Under the pieces are notes generated by a model, which was not told the origin of the DNA, did not search any database, and saw only the letters and a program-made list of their open reading frames with translations. Of a stretch of 62,556 bases of DNA, positions 25,500-34,418 are shown one piece after another. The position numbers were made by a program, and so were the translations under genes. Origin of the DNA: Planctomycetota bacterium (GTDB lineage Bacteria > Planctomycetota > Phycisphaerae > WQYP01). Numbering within the stretch: position 1 is the first letter of the stretch; each line of letters begins with the position of its first letter. The stretch is from NCBI GenBank assembly GCA_021805985.1, contig JAJZDN010000021.1, positions 1 to 62,556 of the forward strand, written 5' to 3'.

Positions 25500-26288
25500 A
25501 TGTTCAAGAATACAATTTTATCGGCAGGTTTGATCGCGGCGGCAGGGGCACTCGCCTCGGCGACGTCGGCCAACGCAAGTATCCAAAAGTTTTCCGGATC
25601 CTCCAGCGGTAACGCTTCCACGGTCGTTTTTACCTTTAACCCCGCGAATAACGACGTCACGGTAAATATACAAAATACCACGTCGTCCGTAAGTAATATC
25701 GGCCAAGCTATTTCGGGAATATCCTTTTCATTAGCCAACCTCGGCAGCGGGTCGCTAAGCGTCGATTCAAGCGCCCCAGTAGGTTATGAAGGAGATAGTT
25801 CAGCCGGTGGCTCGCTGTTATCCAACAGCCAACTGAACAACCCGTGGGAAATTGCCGACAGCAGCGGCACATTCGCCCTGGGAAATCCCAAAATCCTTGG
25901 TAATGTCGGTGGTCTTGGCTTGAGCGCCGGAAGCGACTATCCGAAAAGGGGGCCAACCGACCTCGTAGTTGAAACGATTCCAAATCCAAATGGAAGCATT
26001 GGTGCCCATGACCCATCTTTGTTTGGACAAGGTACCAATGGTGCCGAAGGCGTCACCTTTACGCTGGACGGAACAACCCAGTCATCGATCACCAGCAACA
26101 CAACTGTCACGGGAAATTTGACTGTCTATTTTGGCACCGGACCCGATTCGTCTATTTCCGCGGAGTCCGTTCCCGTAACCGTACCCGCCGGCGGCCCGCT
26201 GCCGGTGCCTGCGACGCTGCCGCTGGTTGCTGGAGGAATTCTGGCCCTGGGGGCGTTGGCCCTTCGGAAGCGCGGAAGATTTCAATGA
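25500..26288 (+). CDS. Exported protein with VPA-type PEP-CTERM sorting signal
   Basis: A 262-residue secreted protein. The signal peptide 'MFKNTILSAGLIAAAGALAS' ends near SANA-S. The middle is rich in Ser, Asn, Gly and Thr, typical of beta-rich surface proteins, with no catalytic motif. The C-terminus has the three-part sorting signal: 'PLPVPATLPL', a hydrophobic helix, and the basic end 'LRKRGRF'. This is the VPA variant of PEP-CTERM, known to be handled by exosortases in bacteria that make exopolysaccharide, which matches the polysaccharide locus in this window. GGGAG before the ATG decides the start. The long structured leader suggests post-transcriptional control. No exosortase gene is present here. 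Confidence 0.82.
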   Translation: MFKNTILSAGLIAAAGALASATSANASIQKFSGSSSGNASTVVFTFNPANNDVTVNIQNTTSSVSNIGQAISGISFSLANLGSGSLSVDSSAPVGYEGDSSAGGSLLSNSQLNNPWEIADSSGTFALGNPKILGNVGGLGLSAGSDYPKRGPTDLVVETIPNPNGSIGAHDPSLFGQGTNGAEGVTFTLDGTTQSSITSNTTVTGNLTVYFGTGPDSSISAESVPVTVPAGGPLPVPATLPLVAGGILALGALALRKRGRFQ

Positions 26289-26319
26289 TCACGGATCACG
26301 GATCACGGATCACGGATCA
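26287..26319. repeat. GATCACG tandem repeat
   Basis: Four head-to-tail copies of the heptamer GATCACG followed by GATCA begin at the stop codon of the VPA-CTERM gene. A degenerate array of the same unit lies at 46083-46153. Confidence 0.85.
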
Positions 26320-26367
26320 AAACTGCCAATACTGAATTTACTGTAAGTGCTGAATCTGGAATCTGGA

Positions 26368-26490
26368 ATCTTGCATTTAGCACTTAATATTTGGCATCAA
26401 GCAAAATGGCAGCGAAGCGCTTCAAAGCCTTCTAACTCCTAACATCTAGCTTCTGCGTTCTCGTATGATTACTCATTATTCATTGGCCCA
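26368..26490 (-). repeat. Dispersed modular repeat, full copy 1 (reverse)
   Basis: Read on the reverse strand this segment matches 62305-62430 over about 120 bases with few differences. It includes ATGAGTAATC, ACGAGAACGCAGAAGCTAG, a run of GGAGTTA-like units and the palindrome GAAGCGCTTC. A third copy is at 48853-48955. Confidence 0.75.
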
Positions 26491-26860
26491 AGGCCACGGA
26501 GGATCCACAGATTTCACGGATTTGCACAGTTTAACGGTGACGGGGTTGTTTTACCACAACGGCACGAAGACACGAAGAAGGGGAAGGGACAAGGAGTTGG
26601 CGCGAGAACGCAGGAGCGATAAGGTTTTGAAGCTCTGCGCTTTGGCATCTCACAGACTCATTATCCAGAGTCGGCCCGATCCTTCGCCGAGCATACGGGG
26701 CATTTCAGACCCATCGCATTCCCGGCCATTACTCGGACAGGTTCTCAGCCTTTGACTCCTTAATGCTGGTTGAATTATTTAATCTGTGTAATCCGCAAAA
26801 TCTGTGGATTGTTCAACAGTCCTTTGTGTCTTTGTGCCTTGGCGATCGTTACCGCTGGCG
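26491..26860. other. Gene-free spacer made of repeat modules
   Basis: I see no gene here. It contains modules met again near 48.5 kb: ACCACAACGGCACGAAGACA, GGATCCACAGATTTCACGG, and on the opposite strand TCTTTGTGCCTTGG and AATCTGTGGATT. The end of the spacer carries AAAGGA, the ribosome binding site of aspS. Confidence 0.6.
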
Positions 26861-26934
26861 CCGGTGCGGTGAATATTTATGAATTCCGGTATGATGGGGT
26901 GCTTGGTTGAACGGAAAAAGCCGAAAGGAAATGT

Positions 26935-28734
26935 GTGAAGTTTAAGCGTACGGATTATTGTGGAACTTTGAGAAAAGCCGATCTCTCACGGGAGGTTGTG
27001 GCGGCCGGATGGGTGCAATCTTACCGCGATCACGGCGGCGTGGTGTTTGTGGATTTGCGGGACCGCACGGGAATTATACAAATTGTATTCCGCCCTGAAT
27101 TGGCGGACATTTACGCACTGGGTCGCCAGTTGCGACATGAAGATGTTATTCTGATCAAAGGTCGTGTTCTGGCACGAGCAGCCCAGGCCGTAAACCCGAA
27201 AATTCCCACCGGTGAAATTGAAATCGCGGTTGAAGATATGGAACTGGCGAATAAATCGGACACCGCCCCATTTTCGCCCGCGCAGCATGATCCGGTAAAC
27301 GAAGATACGCGTCTGAAATACCGCTACCTTGATCTGCGAAGCGCCGATATGGCCCAGGCGATGGTGACCCGGCACCGCGTAACAAAAATCATGCGCGATT
27401 ATTGCGATGAGCATGGCTTTCTGGAAATTGAAACGCCCATGCTTTACAAGAGCACACCCGAAGGTGCCCGCGAATTTCTGGTGCCGTCCCGCCTGCATGC
27501 CGGTGAATTTTACGCCTTGCCGCAGAGTCCGCAGTTATTCAAGCAAGTACTGATGGTTGCAGGCATGGATCGGTATATGCAAATCGCCCGGTGTTTTCGG
27601 GATGAGGATTTGCGCATGGATCGGCAGCCCGAGTTCACGCAGCTTGATCTGGAGATGAGCTTTGTGGATCGGGAAGATGTTATTGACCTGATTACCGGAT
27701 TGCTGGTGCGGTTATGGAAACAAATCCTTCACGTGGATTTGCCTTCGACATTTCCCCGCATGCCCTGGCGGGAGGCGATGGACCGCTTTGGTATTGACCG
27801 CCCCGACACGCGCTACGGCATGGAATTAAAAGACATCAGCGATATGGTGGGGCAAACGGAATTCGCCGTATTTAAGGATGCGGTCGCAGCCGGCGGTTGC
27901 GTGAAATTGATCGCCGTTCCCGGCGGAGCGGCGCTGTCGCGTAAGCAACTGGACCAGCTTACTGAAGATGCCAAAAAGCTGGGGGCCAAAGGGCTGGCGT
28001 GGATTAAACTTGGGGGGGATGCAGGGGCCGGGAATATGGGCGGCCCGATCGCGAAATTCATCCCCGCCGCTGCGCAACAGGCCATTCGGCAGCGCTGCGG
28101 TGCCAATGATGGCGATATTCTGTTAGCGGTGGCGGATAAAATCGAAACCGCCTGGAAAGTCCTGGGTGAATTAAGGCAATCACTGGCCCGACAACTCAAA
28201 CTGATTCCGGAAAATCGCTTCGATTTTCTCTGGGTGGTGGATTTTCCAAGTTTTGAACATGACCCGGCGGCCAACCGCTTCATTGCCCGGCATCATCCGT
28301 TTACCGCCCCCCTGGCGGAAGATGTGCCTTTGCTGGAAACACAACCGTTGGAGGTCCGCGCCCAGGCCTATGACATTGTGCTTAACGGCATAGAAATCGG
28401 CGGTGGCTCCATCCGTATTCATCAGCGCGATGTGCAATCCAAAATCTTTTCGCTCTTGGGCATTTCACCGGATCAGGCACAGAAAAAATTCGCCTTCCTG
28501 CTGGATGCCTTGCGGTTTGGCGCTCCGCCGCATGGCGGCATAGCACTGGGACTGGATCGGCTGTTGATGCTGATGCTTAATCGGCAAAGCATCCGTGAGG
28601 TGATTGCCTTCCCGAAAACGCAAAGCGGCACAGATATGATGACCGAAGCGCCATCGGCCGTGGACCCGCGGCAACTCACAGAGTTATCCGTTGCGGTGAT
28701 AAAACCTATGGCCAGTGCACCGGCAAAAGCCTGA
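26935..28734 (+). CDS. aspS: Aspartyl-tRNA synthetase
   Basis: A 599-residue class IIb synthetase. It has the N-terminal OB-fold anticodon-binding domain ('VAAGWVQSYRDHGGVVFVDLRD'), motif 1 around 'FLEIETPMLYKSTPEGAREF', motif 2 'ARCFRDEDLRMDRQPEFTQLD', the bacterial GAD insertion (about residues 300-420) and motif 3 'GIALGLDRLLM'. It charges tRNA-Asp. In the OB-fold the residue after 'RD' is His ('RDHGG'), where strictly discriminating bacterial enzymes tend to have Leu; this fits a non-discriminating enzyme that also makes Asp-tRNA-Asn, though not proof. The GTG start has AAAGGA five bases upstream. Confidence 0.95.
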   Translation: MKFKRTDYCGTLRKADLSREVVAAGWVQSYRDHGGVVFVDLRDRTGIIQIVFRPELADIYALGRQLRHEDVILIKGRVLARAAQAVNPKIPTGEIEIAVEDMELANKSDTAPFSPAQHDPVNEDTRLKYRYLDLRSADMAQAMVTRHRVTKIMRDYCDEHGFLEIETPMLYKSTPEGAREFLVPSRLHAGEFYALPQSPQLFKQVLMVAGMDRYMQIARCFRDEDLRMDRQPEFTQLDLEMSFVDREDVIDLITGLLVRLWKQILHVDLPSTFPRMPWREAMDRFGIDRPDTRYGMELKDISDMVGQTEFAVFKDAVAAGGCVKLIAVPGGAALSRKQLDQLTEDAKKLGAKGLAWIKLGGDAGAGNMGGPIAKFIPAAAQQAIRQRCGANDGDILLAVADKIETAWKVLGELRQSLARQLKLIPENRFDFLWVVDFPSFEHDPAANRFIARHHPFTAPLAEDVPLLETQPLEVRAQAYDIVLNGIEIGGGSIRIHQRDVQSKIFSLLGISPDQAQKKFAFLLDALRFGAPPHGGIALGLDRLLMLMLNRQSIREVIAFPKTQSGTDMMTEAPSAVDPRQLTELSVAVIKPMASAPAKA

Positions 28735-28934
28735 TGGCTATAGAACAAGCGTGCGGCGCTGCGGAACGCTTTAAGCAACCGATTAAAAGATTGAACTTCA
28801 GAATTTCCGCTTTCGCGCTCGATAACCTTACGTTAAAGCTTTAAGATACAAGCGAGTTGCGGAGTGAACAGGGTGGTTAAAGTGAGGGCGGAATGCCGCT
28901 TTGCTAAAGCCATTGCGGAATTGGATTTACTAGC

Positions 28935-30389
28935 ATGATTGATCGCGTTAGAACCAAAACTGTCATCACCATGGGGCCGGCCTGCGCCACAGCTGAAATG
29001 TTCAACCAACTGGTTCAAACCGGCGTCTCGGTGGTGCGCCTGAATTTTTCCCATGGTGATTTAGCCCAGCGGGAAGAGTTTTTAGCAGTGGCCCGCAGCA
29101 CCCTGCACCACCCGCCGCTGGCCATCATGGGAGATTTATGCGGCCCAAAAATACGGCTGGGCAAGGTAATCGAAGGTGGTATGACCGTTGCCAAGGGCGA
29201 TGTTATTACCATTCAGCGCGAGCCGGTGCTGGGACAGAATAATCTGTTGTGCTCCAATTATGCCTGCCTGGTTGATGATGTGCAGATGGGGCAATCGATT
29301 CTTATCGATGACGGCTGTATCCGCGCTACAGTTATTGAGAAGGCCCCGAATAGTGTACGCTGTGAAATAATGGTCGGCGGCAAGATTCAATCTAACAAGG
29401 GCATTAACCTGCCGCAAACACGGCTTTCCATCCCCAGCGTGACGGAAAAAGACTGGCGCGATATTGACTGGGCGATTGAACACCAACTCGATTACCTGGC
29501 GTTGTCCTTTGTGCGCAGTGCCGATGACGTGCAAAGTGTTCGACGGTATCTGGAAAGCCGGAAATCAGACATTGATCTGGTGGCAAAAATTGAAATGCCC
29601 CAGGCCATTGATGATCTTTCCGCCATTCTGGATTGTTCAGATGCCGTGCTGGTAGCCCGTGGTGATATGGGTGTGGAGATGGAACTCACCGCCGTGCCCC
29701 TATTGCAGAAAAAGATTGTCGACGCGGCCCATGAAGCCGGCAAGCCCGTCATCGTCGCCACGCAGATGCTGCAATCTATGGTGGAGAACCCCACGCCCAC
29801 CCGCGCGGAAGTATCAGATGTAGCCAACGCGATATTAGATGGTGCCGATGCGGTGATGCTTTCTGGTGAAACCGCCGTGGGAAAATATCCGCTGGAGGCC
29901 GTGCAGACCTTACGGGATATTGCGGATAAAACCGAGCGATATATTGTACAGAAAGGCCTCCGCACGGAGCCACCAAAATTGTTACAGATCAGCCAGCATC
30001 GCACTGCCGCTATTGCGCACGGGGCCATGGCGATTGCACGGGATATTAACGCCCGAATGGTGGTGGTATGGTCGCAAGCCGGTGGATCGGCGCGGTATTT
30101 ATCAAAAAACCGCTTTCCTATACCTATTGTCGCGTTGTCAACCGATGTGGCGGCTGTGCGACGCATGGCGATGTATTATGGTGTTACCGGCGTGCATGCG
30201 GCGATTCCGAAGCACTTTGACGATCTGCCCGCAATGGTGGATGATTTGTTGCAGCGTGAGCATTGGGCGCAGTTAGGTGACCGTGTGGTGATTGCCGCGG
30301 GAGCGCCGATTGGAACCGCCGGCGCCACCAATAGCTTAAGCGTGTATACCGTTGGAGAACACGCCCGCATCAGCGGTGAAAGGCAATGA
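28935..30389 (+). CDS. pyk: Pyruvate kinase
   Basis: A 484-residue glycolytic enzyme making pyruvate and ATP from phosphoenolpyruvate and ADP. '[14 protein letters not shown]' and '[10 protein letters not shown]' are the N-terminal family blocks; '[13 protein letters not shown]' holds metal- and phosphate-binding residues; '[10 protein letters not shown]' carries the catalytic Lys and Glu; 'ARGDMGVEM' and 'VATQMLQSM' finish the barrel. The C-terminal allosteric domain is present ('[20 protein letters not shown]'). In the first family block many enzymes have 'IGPAS'; here it is 'MGPAC', a minor change. The 200-base spacer before it shows no clear promoter. Confidence 0.95.
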   Translation: MIDRVRTKTVITMGPACATAEMFNQLVQTGVSVVRLNFSHGDLAQREEFLAVARSTLHHPPLAIMGDLCGPKIRLGKVIEGGMTVAKGDVITIQREPVLGQNNLLCSNYACLVDDVQMGQSILIDDGCIRATVIEKAPNSVRCEIMVGGKIQSNKGINLPQTRLSIPSVTEKDWRDIDWAIEHQLDYLALSFVRSADDVQSVRRYLESRKSDIDLVAKIEMPQAIDDLSAILDCSDAVLVARGDMGVEMELTAVPLLQKKIVDAAHEAGKPVIVATQMLQSMVENPTPTRAEVSDVANAILDGADAVMLSGETAVGKYPLEAVQTLRDIADKTERYIVQKGLRTEPPKLLQISQHRTAAIAHGAMAIARDINARMVVVWSQAGGSARYLSKNRFPIPIVALSTDVAAVRRMAMYYGVTGVHAAIPKHFDDLPAMVDDLLQREHWAQLGDRVVIAAGAPIGTAGATNSLSVYTVGEHARISGERQ

Positions 30390-30513
30390 AGAAAAACGCC
30401 ATGACACATTCCACCGATACTGGCATATACACCGATCTCCCTTCAATGCGACAAATAGGCGATGGAATCCCCTGTACCGCAGCCATCTTGCCTGCATCGG
30501 GAACACGACAAAA

Positions 30514-30530
30514 GCAGGCGGGACGCCTGC
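30514..30530. repeat. Short palindrome GCAGGCG-GGA-CGCCTGC
   Basis: A perfect 7-base inverted repeat with a 3-base loop followed by GGTACC, lying in the spacer between pyk and the small lipoprotein gene. It could be a dispersed hairpin element or a transcript end; no T-run follows. Confidence 0.5.
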
Positions 30531-30622
30531 GGTACCTATACTGCTGTTACCTTCGCAACCCAGTATCATCCATGGCCGGGAGGAGTATAGAAACACAGCA
30601 TTCGGCGGCAAGCGAGCCTGCG

Positions 30623-31024
30623 ATGGTCCGTTCCGTAAAGTCGCTGAAATTTCTTGCTCTGATGGCCTGTATGCTGGTGACACTTTCCGGGTGCGGTGTA
30701 ATTCTGCATCATTATCCGCAACCAAATGTGGGATGGCATAGCAAGAATTATTCCGTAGTCTTTGGTGTGTTAAGCCAGCACAATACGCATGGGGCCTCAT
30801 GGACTATTCGTTATTCATCCGTATATGCCGGGGATCCCTATGGTGGGAAATTCGCATTGACACCCAACACGGAACTTGTGGGCTACCTGCCCGGTAACAC
30901 GGTTGAAATTTCTGGCCACCCCGAACCCAAAGTCCGTAATAAAGCCGGCACGGGCACCCTGTATAAAGTTACCAGCATCCGCCTGTGGCTGGGCAAAGGC
31001 CACCCGAATTATCTGACCAGGTAG
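30623..31024 (+). CDS. Small lipoprotein of unknown function
   Basis: A 133-residue protein. 'MVRSVKSLKFLALMACMLVTLSGCG' is a signal peptide with a lipobox, so it is anchored in the envelope. The mature part has one OB-like stretch, 'GKFALTPNTELVGYLPGNTVEISGHPEPKV', followed by 'GTGTLYKVTSIRLW', which resembles small exported OB-fold proteins; I cannot name a family. The start is chosen at the ATG that begins the signal peptide; the longer frame from 30386 crosses a palindromic repeat and has no coding look. Confidence 0.6.
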   Translation: MVRSVKSLKFLALMACMLVTLSGCGVILHHYPQPNVGWHSKNYSVVFGVLSQHNTHGASWTIRYSSVYAGDPYGGKFALTPNTELVGYLPGNTVEISGHPEPKVRNKAGTGTLYKVTSIRLWLGKGHPNYLTR

Positions 31025-31104
31025 CCCGCGGCTGCCGCACATTTCATCTATATTTCAAATATTTTATTTATTAATACGAATTTATACTGAATTTTATTGC
31101 TTTG

Positions 31105-31125
31105 GTGTAAAGTATTGTGTAAAGT
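31105..31125 (+). promoter_or_regulatory. Direct-repeat candidate operator before the TIGR04255 operon
   Basis: GTGTAAAGT occurs twice, at 31105-31113 and 31117-31125, 12 bases apart (about one helical turn), inside a clearly AT-rich stretch (31050-31135). It lies 74 bases before the first ATG. The HTH protein in the operon is a natural candidate to bind it. Confidence 0.4.
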
Positions 31126-31198
31126 TATTTGCTATGGCGTAGGCGATATGGCGTTGCTTTTGTCAGCTATCCCTCGGGCATGCGGTTAGGAATTAAAA

Positions 31199-31993
31199 AT
31201 GGCAACTCCCAAGAAACAGTCTGTGAAACTCCCCCGCGCCCCCCTAATTTTTGTTCTGGCACAAGTCAGATTCAGCCCTGTATTAAAAATGGAGTCCTAC
31301 GTTCCCGATATCCAGGAGTATATGCGGCATCATGGGTTTCCGAAATACAGAGTCGAAACTATTCAGAATATCATGATCGGATCGGGGACAAAAACCGAGG
31401 TAACCAGACGCTGGATATTCGACGACGCGGAGAGTTGCAGGCAGGTGATCCTGACGACCGATGCACTGACTTTTCAAACAACCACATACGATACCTTTGA
31501 TGGGTTTGTCTCGGACTTCACAACGGTTGCGCAGCCACTGGCTGATCATGCCAAGGTCGAACGCATTGAACAAATCGGCCTGCGCTATGTTGATTTACTG
31601 ACCCCGATTGACGGGATCAGCACCGGAGAATTATTGCGGCCGGGACTTCGCGGTGTACCAGCCGCATCGCTGGGTAGCGAGAATATGGTTTTCAGCTTCG
31701 CCTTGCAGGCCCAAACGCCGCCGGGCGTTCTTACGGTGCGATCGATTCAATTGCTGAACATTGAGTCGCTTTTGCCGCCGGATCTGGGGGAAGTTTCCCT
31801 GGCTTTTCCAAAATGGGCATTGAAAGCCCAGGATACTCGTGTGCTGGATTTCGACCATATTTCCCGGACGAATCTCTCTTTTTCCGGTGCCAGCTTATCA
31901 CAGGAACTGGGGGAGTTGCATAAATATACGGATATGGCGTTTCGGTCTTTTGTCACTGAGGAAGCTTTTCAGGCATGGAGTTTACCCGGATGA
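31199..31993 (+). CDS. TIGR04255-family protein
   Basis: A 264-residue protein beginning 'LPRAPLIFVLAQVRFSPVL', the opening typical of TIGR04255, a family of unknown function scattered through bacteria. The middle has 'RRWIFDDAESCRQVILTTDALTFQTTTYDTFDGF' (split here only by eye) and 'RIEQIGLRYVDLLTP', both family-like. There is no signal peptide or membrane segment, so it is probably cytoplasmic. It is the first gene of a three-gene operon and overlaps the next by ATGA. Such family members are often next to small HTH or toxin-like genes, which suggests a defence or addiction role; that is inference. Confidence 0.7.
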   Translation: MATPKKQSVKLPRAPLIFVLAQVRFSPVLKMESYVPDIQEYMRHHGFPKYRVETIQNIMIGSGTKTEVTRRWIFDDAESCRQVILTTDALTFQTTTYDTFDGFVSDFTTVAQPLADHAKVERIEQIGLRYVDLLTPIDGISTGELLRPGLRGVPAASLGSENMVFSFALQAQTPPGVLTVRSIQLLNIESLLPPDLGEVSLAFPKWALKAQDTRVLDFDHISRTNLSFSGASLSQELGELHKYTDMAFRSFVTEEAFQAWSLPG

Positions 31994-32763
31994 GTTACCC
32001 ACCAACACATATTGATAGGGTTGAAAATACCGTTTCACAGTTCGGCATACAACACCTGTCGGCGCTGGGAGAACGGCACATGGGCATGGTACAAAAGATG
32101 GCACCAGAGCCAACCTGTTTCCGACTGGGGTATGACTATCCAGCAAGCGGGCAATTGGGTGTCACCGGTGGTGTGGTGGGAGACGGCTTATGCACGGTCC
32201 TACTGGTTGGTACTGGCTCACTTCCACGAAGCCCGTCCGCTTCGCTTAGCAATCCGGCTGCGGGACGGGCCGCCGTGCGCACGCATGGCGAGCCGCGAGC
32301 GGCAGTAACACTTGGTGATTCTTCCCATTGTATCGCCACCATTCGCACGGCATTTCCATTTCAGATTTCGCAAATTGCCGAGATTCTCGGCGTCAGCCGG
32401 CCAACAATTTATGCATGGATCAGCGAGGGGCAGCGGCCGCAACCGCGCTGTCGGGCAAGATTAAATCAAGTCTACGGCCTGGCAGAATTCTGGAACAGGC
32501 AATCTAATTTGCCGCTGCCCGCGCAGGCATTAACCTCTCCGGATGAAACCGGCGCAAGCCTCTTAGAGATGCTGAAGGCGGAAACAATCGACGTTCCCGC
32601 GATCCGAACTCGCTTGAATTGCCTGCAAATTGGCACACGGAGAACTATAAGTGCGCCATCGATTGCTGATCTAGCTCGAAAATACGGAATCAACTTGGAA
32701 TCCAATACGGAAAATATCGGAGAATTTGATGTGATAACCCGCCGACCGATGAATGAGGCGTAA
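31990..32763 (+). CDS. HTH-domain protein of the TIGR04255 operon
   Basis: A 257-residue protein. A helix-turn-helix is clear near residues 125-150: 'QISQIAEILGVSRPTIYAWI'. The C-terminal 100 residues look soluble and helical, with 'SIADLARKYGINLES' as a possible second helix pair. The first 115 residues are poor in secondary-structure signal and have an odd composition (many Gly, Pro and Ser), so a different start or an old frameshift is possible; no better frame is evident. The ATG overlaps the previous stop, implying coupling. It may control the operon through the repeats upstream. Confidence 0.55.
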   Translation: MSYPPTHIDRVENTVSQFGIQHLSALGERHMGMVQKMAPEPTCFRLGYDYPASGQLGVTGGVVGDGLCTVLLVGTGSLPRSPSASLSNPAAGRAAVRTHGEPRAAVTLGDSSHCIATIRTAFPFQISQIAEILGVSRPTIYAWISEGQRPQPRCRARLNQVYGLAEFWNRQSNLPLPAQALTSPDETGASLLEMLKAETIDVPAIRTRLNCLQIGTRRTISAPSIADLARKYGINLESNTENIGEFDVITRRPMNEA

Positions 32764-32767
32764 GCGC

Positions 32768-33589
32768 ATGTCCGAGTTGGGTGACCATAGCGCCTTGATA
32801 AGCGCGATACGCCGGAATAAGTGGCGACAGGGTGCGGTTGTTTCCGCCTTGGCTGTCCCGTCTCAGCTATTCCCGCTACTTGATAGGGATAAAAGCCACT
32901 GGGTTGTACTATCACACGATTGCGACATCCTGCACCACGACCTTGAAAACGAGCCTCACGCCGAAGTCATTGCCCTGGCGGTAAATCGGCTGCGCGACGG
33001 AAATCTGCTTTACGGCAAGAACCCACGCCGATTGCAGATCCAGTCGCATGCGGCCGGCCACTGTTTGGAGTTTCATGCCAATAGCCGACGGTTTATTCCC
33101 CGACGTTGCCTGGCGGACTGTCACCCCGACGACGCCGTCGCTCTTTCTCCCGAGCAAGTGCAAGAGCTCGCATCGTGGATAGCACGCCGTTACGTACGTA
33201 CCGCTTTCCCAGATGCATTCAATGCTCGTCTTCAACCGATTAACTCTGAACTGATCCGGGTCCTTAAACGCGATGGAGAATGGATCAGTGGGATATACGT
33301 AGCAATGGAAATGGCGGAACTTTCGGCAGATCAGCCGTACGACGTACTAATGACGATAACCATGCTCGACCAGGATTTCAGCCAGCCGGATCGCAGAAGC
33401 AGGGTTCAGCAAACATGCGACATCATTGAAGTGTTGGTCAACGCGCAGAAACGTGCCATCAGCATCAAAAATATCCAGATGTTGCCCGAATCACAACTGA
33501 ATCTAACAGACTGGAAGAAACTTCGCAGGCTGGAGTTTGATTATCTTTCCGCCGGAGGTGAATCATCGCCGGCAACCCCACGGGTATAG
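32768..33589 (+). CDS. Unknown protein with SHDCD motif
   Basis: A 273-residue soluble protein I cannot name. It has a conspicuous 'WVVLSHDCDILHHDLENEP' near residue 40-60: Ser-His-Asp-Cys-Asp followed by His-His, which looks like a metal or catalytic site. 'GHCLEFHANSRRFIPRRCLADCHPDD' adds more His and Cys. The C-terminal part is helical. The ATG at 32768 has GAGG nine bases upstream; an ATG at 32753 inside the previous gene is an alternative. As the last gene of the operon it may be the effector. Function is unknown. Confidence 0.55.
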   Translation: MSELGDHSALISAIRRNKWRQGAVVSALAVPSQLFPLLDRDKSHWVVLSHDCDILHHDLENEPHAEVIALAVNRLRDGNLLYGKNPRRLQIQSHAAGHCLEFHANSRRFIPRRCLADCHPDDAVALSPEQVQELASWIARRYVRTAFPDAFNARLQPINSELIRVLKRDGEWISGIYVAMEMAELSADQPYDVLMTITMLDQDFSQPDRRSRVQQTCDIIEVLVNAQKRAISIKNIQMLPESQLNLTDWKKLRRLEFDYLSAGGESSPATPRV

Positions 33590-33631
33590 GAACATTCCTC
33601 CCAGTGTCATCATAATATCTTGCTGGCACTG

Positions 33632-33874
33632 CTATAGCAGCGACCGCAGGCCGGAAATTATTGCAAGCATGACGATGAGGACAAATCCAATCGCGAAAAA
33701 AGCGATTACAAGTGTTACCAGCCATAGGCCAATGAGGCATAAGCGGGGTATCCATTCGGTCTGGGGATCACGCAGTTCTTCAAGATCGGCGCGCCAGCGA
33801 CCAAACATTTCCTTGACCCACCAAAGAGCGCCAATCAGCAGCAGGGAGACGAACAATAATCCGAACGTGGGCAT
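33632..33874 (-). CDS. Small membrane protein
   Basis: An 80-residue protein with two hydrophobic segments, about residues 4-20 and 45-75, separated by a charged stretch 'MFGRWRADLEELRDPQTEW'. GGAGG lies nine bases before the ATG, which supports it as a real gene. It is the last in a reverse-strand run that begins with two prepilin-like genes. No family is recognised. Confidence 0.55.
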   Translation of the reverse strand: MPTFGLLFVSLLLIGALWWVKEMFGRWRADLEELRDPQTEWIPRLCLIGLWLVTLVIAFFAIGFVLIVMLAIISGLRSLL

Positions 33875-33959
33875 CCTTAAAACCTCCGAGTCCGATTATA
33901 CGCCTTTTAGGTGGGCGTGGGACCGTCTCCACGGCGGTGCGGATAACAATCCGTGGTGG

Positions 33960-34388
33960 TTATAACGGTAACGCAATAACTTCCACCGCCCGGGCCAACA
34001 GTGGGACGGGAAGCACGAGACACAAAAACAACAATCCCAATATCAGAAAAATAAAGACTATTGCGTTTGCCGCGTTGCGGCGGCCAGACTTTTTGAGCTC
34101 AAGTCCCAGTCCGATCGCCGCGACTATGACGCCATCGAATGCAAGTACAACCGCCACACAAACCGCATCGCGGCGTTCGGCGAGTTGTCGTTGCCAAAGC
34201 GATTCCGGGATCGTGGTCGCGGAATTATTTGCGGACGGCCACATATTGACCGTCGCGGCGGCAATACTCGCAAACCCCAGCGCAAGGGCCAGAACAATTC
34301 TTGCGATATTTTTGCCGGGCAACACCCGGCGCATCAAAAAACGACCGATGTTGCCACTCCGTTCGGGCTGAATTCCCATTGTTTCCAT
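33960..34388 (-). CDS. Membrane protein of unknown function
   Basis: A 142-residue protein with three likely membrane segments: about residues 28-50, 78-98 and 108-138. A charged N-terminus and a loop with 'SLWQRQLAERRDAVC' separate them. GAGGAG about eight bases before the ATG supports the start. It follows the second prepilin-like gene after 30 bases, so it is probably in the same operon. No family is recognised. Confidence 0.55.
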   Translation of the reverse strand: METMGIQPERSGNIGRFLMRRVLPGKNIARIVLALALGFASIAAATVNMWPSANNSATTIPESLWQRQLAERRDAVCVAVVLAFDGVIVAAIGLGLELKKSGRRNAANAIVFIFLILGLLFLCLVLPVPLLARAVEVIALPL

Positions 34389-34418
34389 AGCCAGTCTCCT
34401 CGCACTACCGAGACATTT

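Noticed and set aside
26287-26319. GATCACG array as a CRISPR
   Set aside because: The units are seven bases with no spacers, and no cas gene is near.
30386-30622. N-terminal extension of the small lipoprotein
   Set aside because: It would bury the signal peptide 80 residues in and crosses a palindrome.
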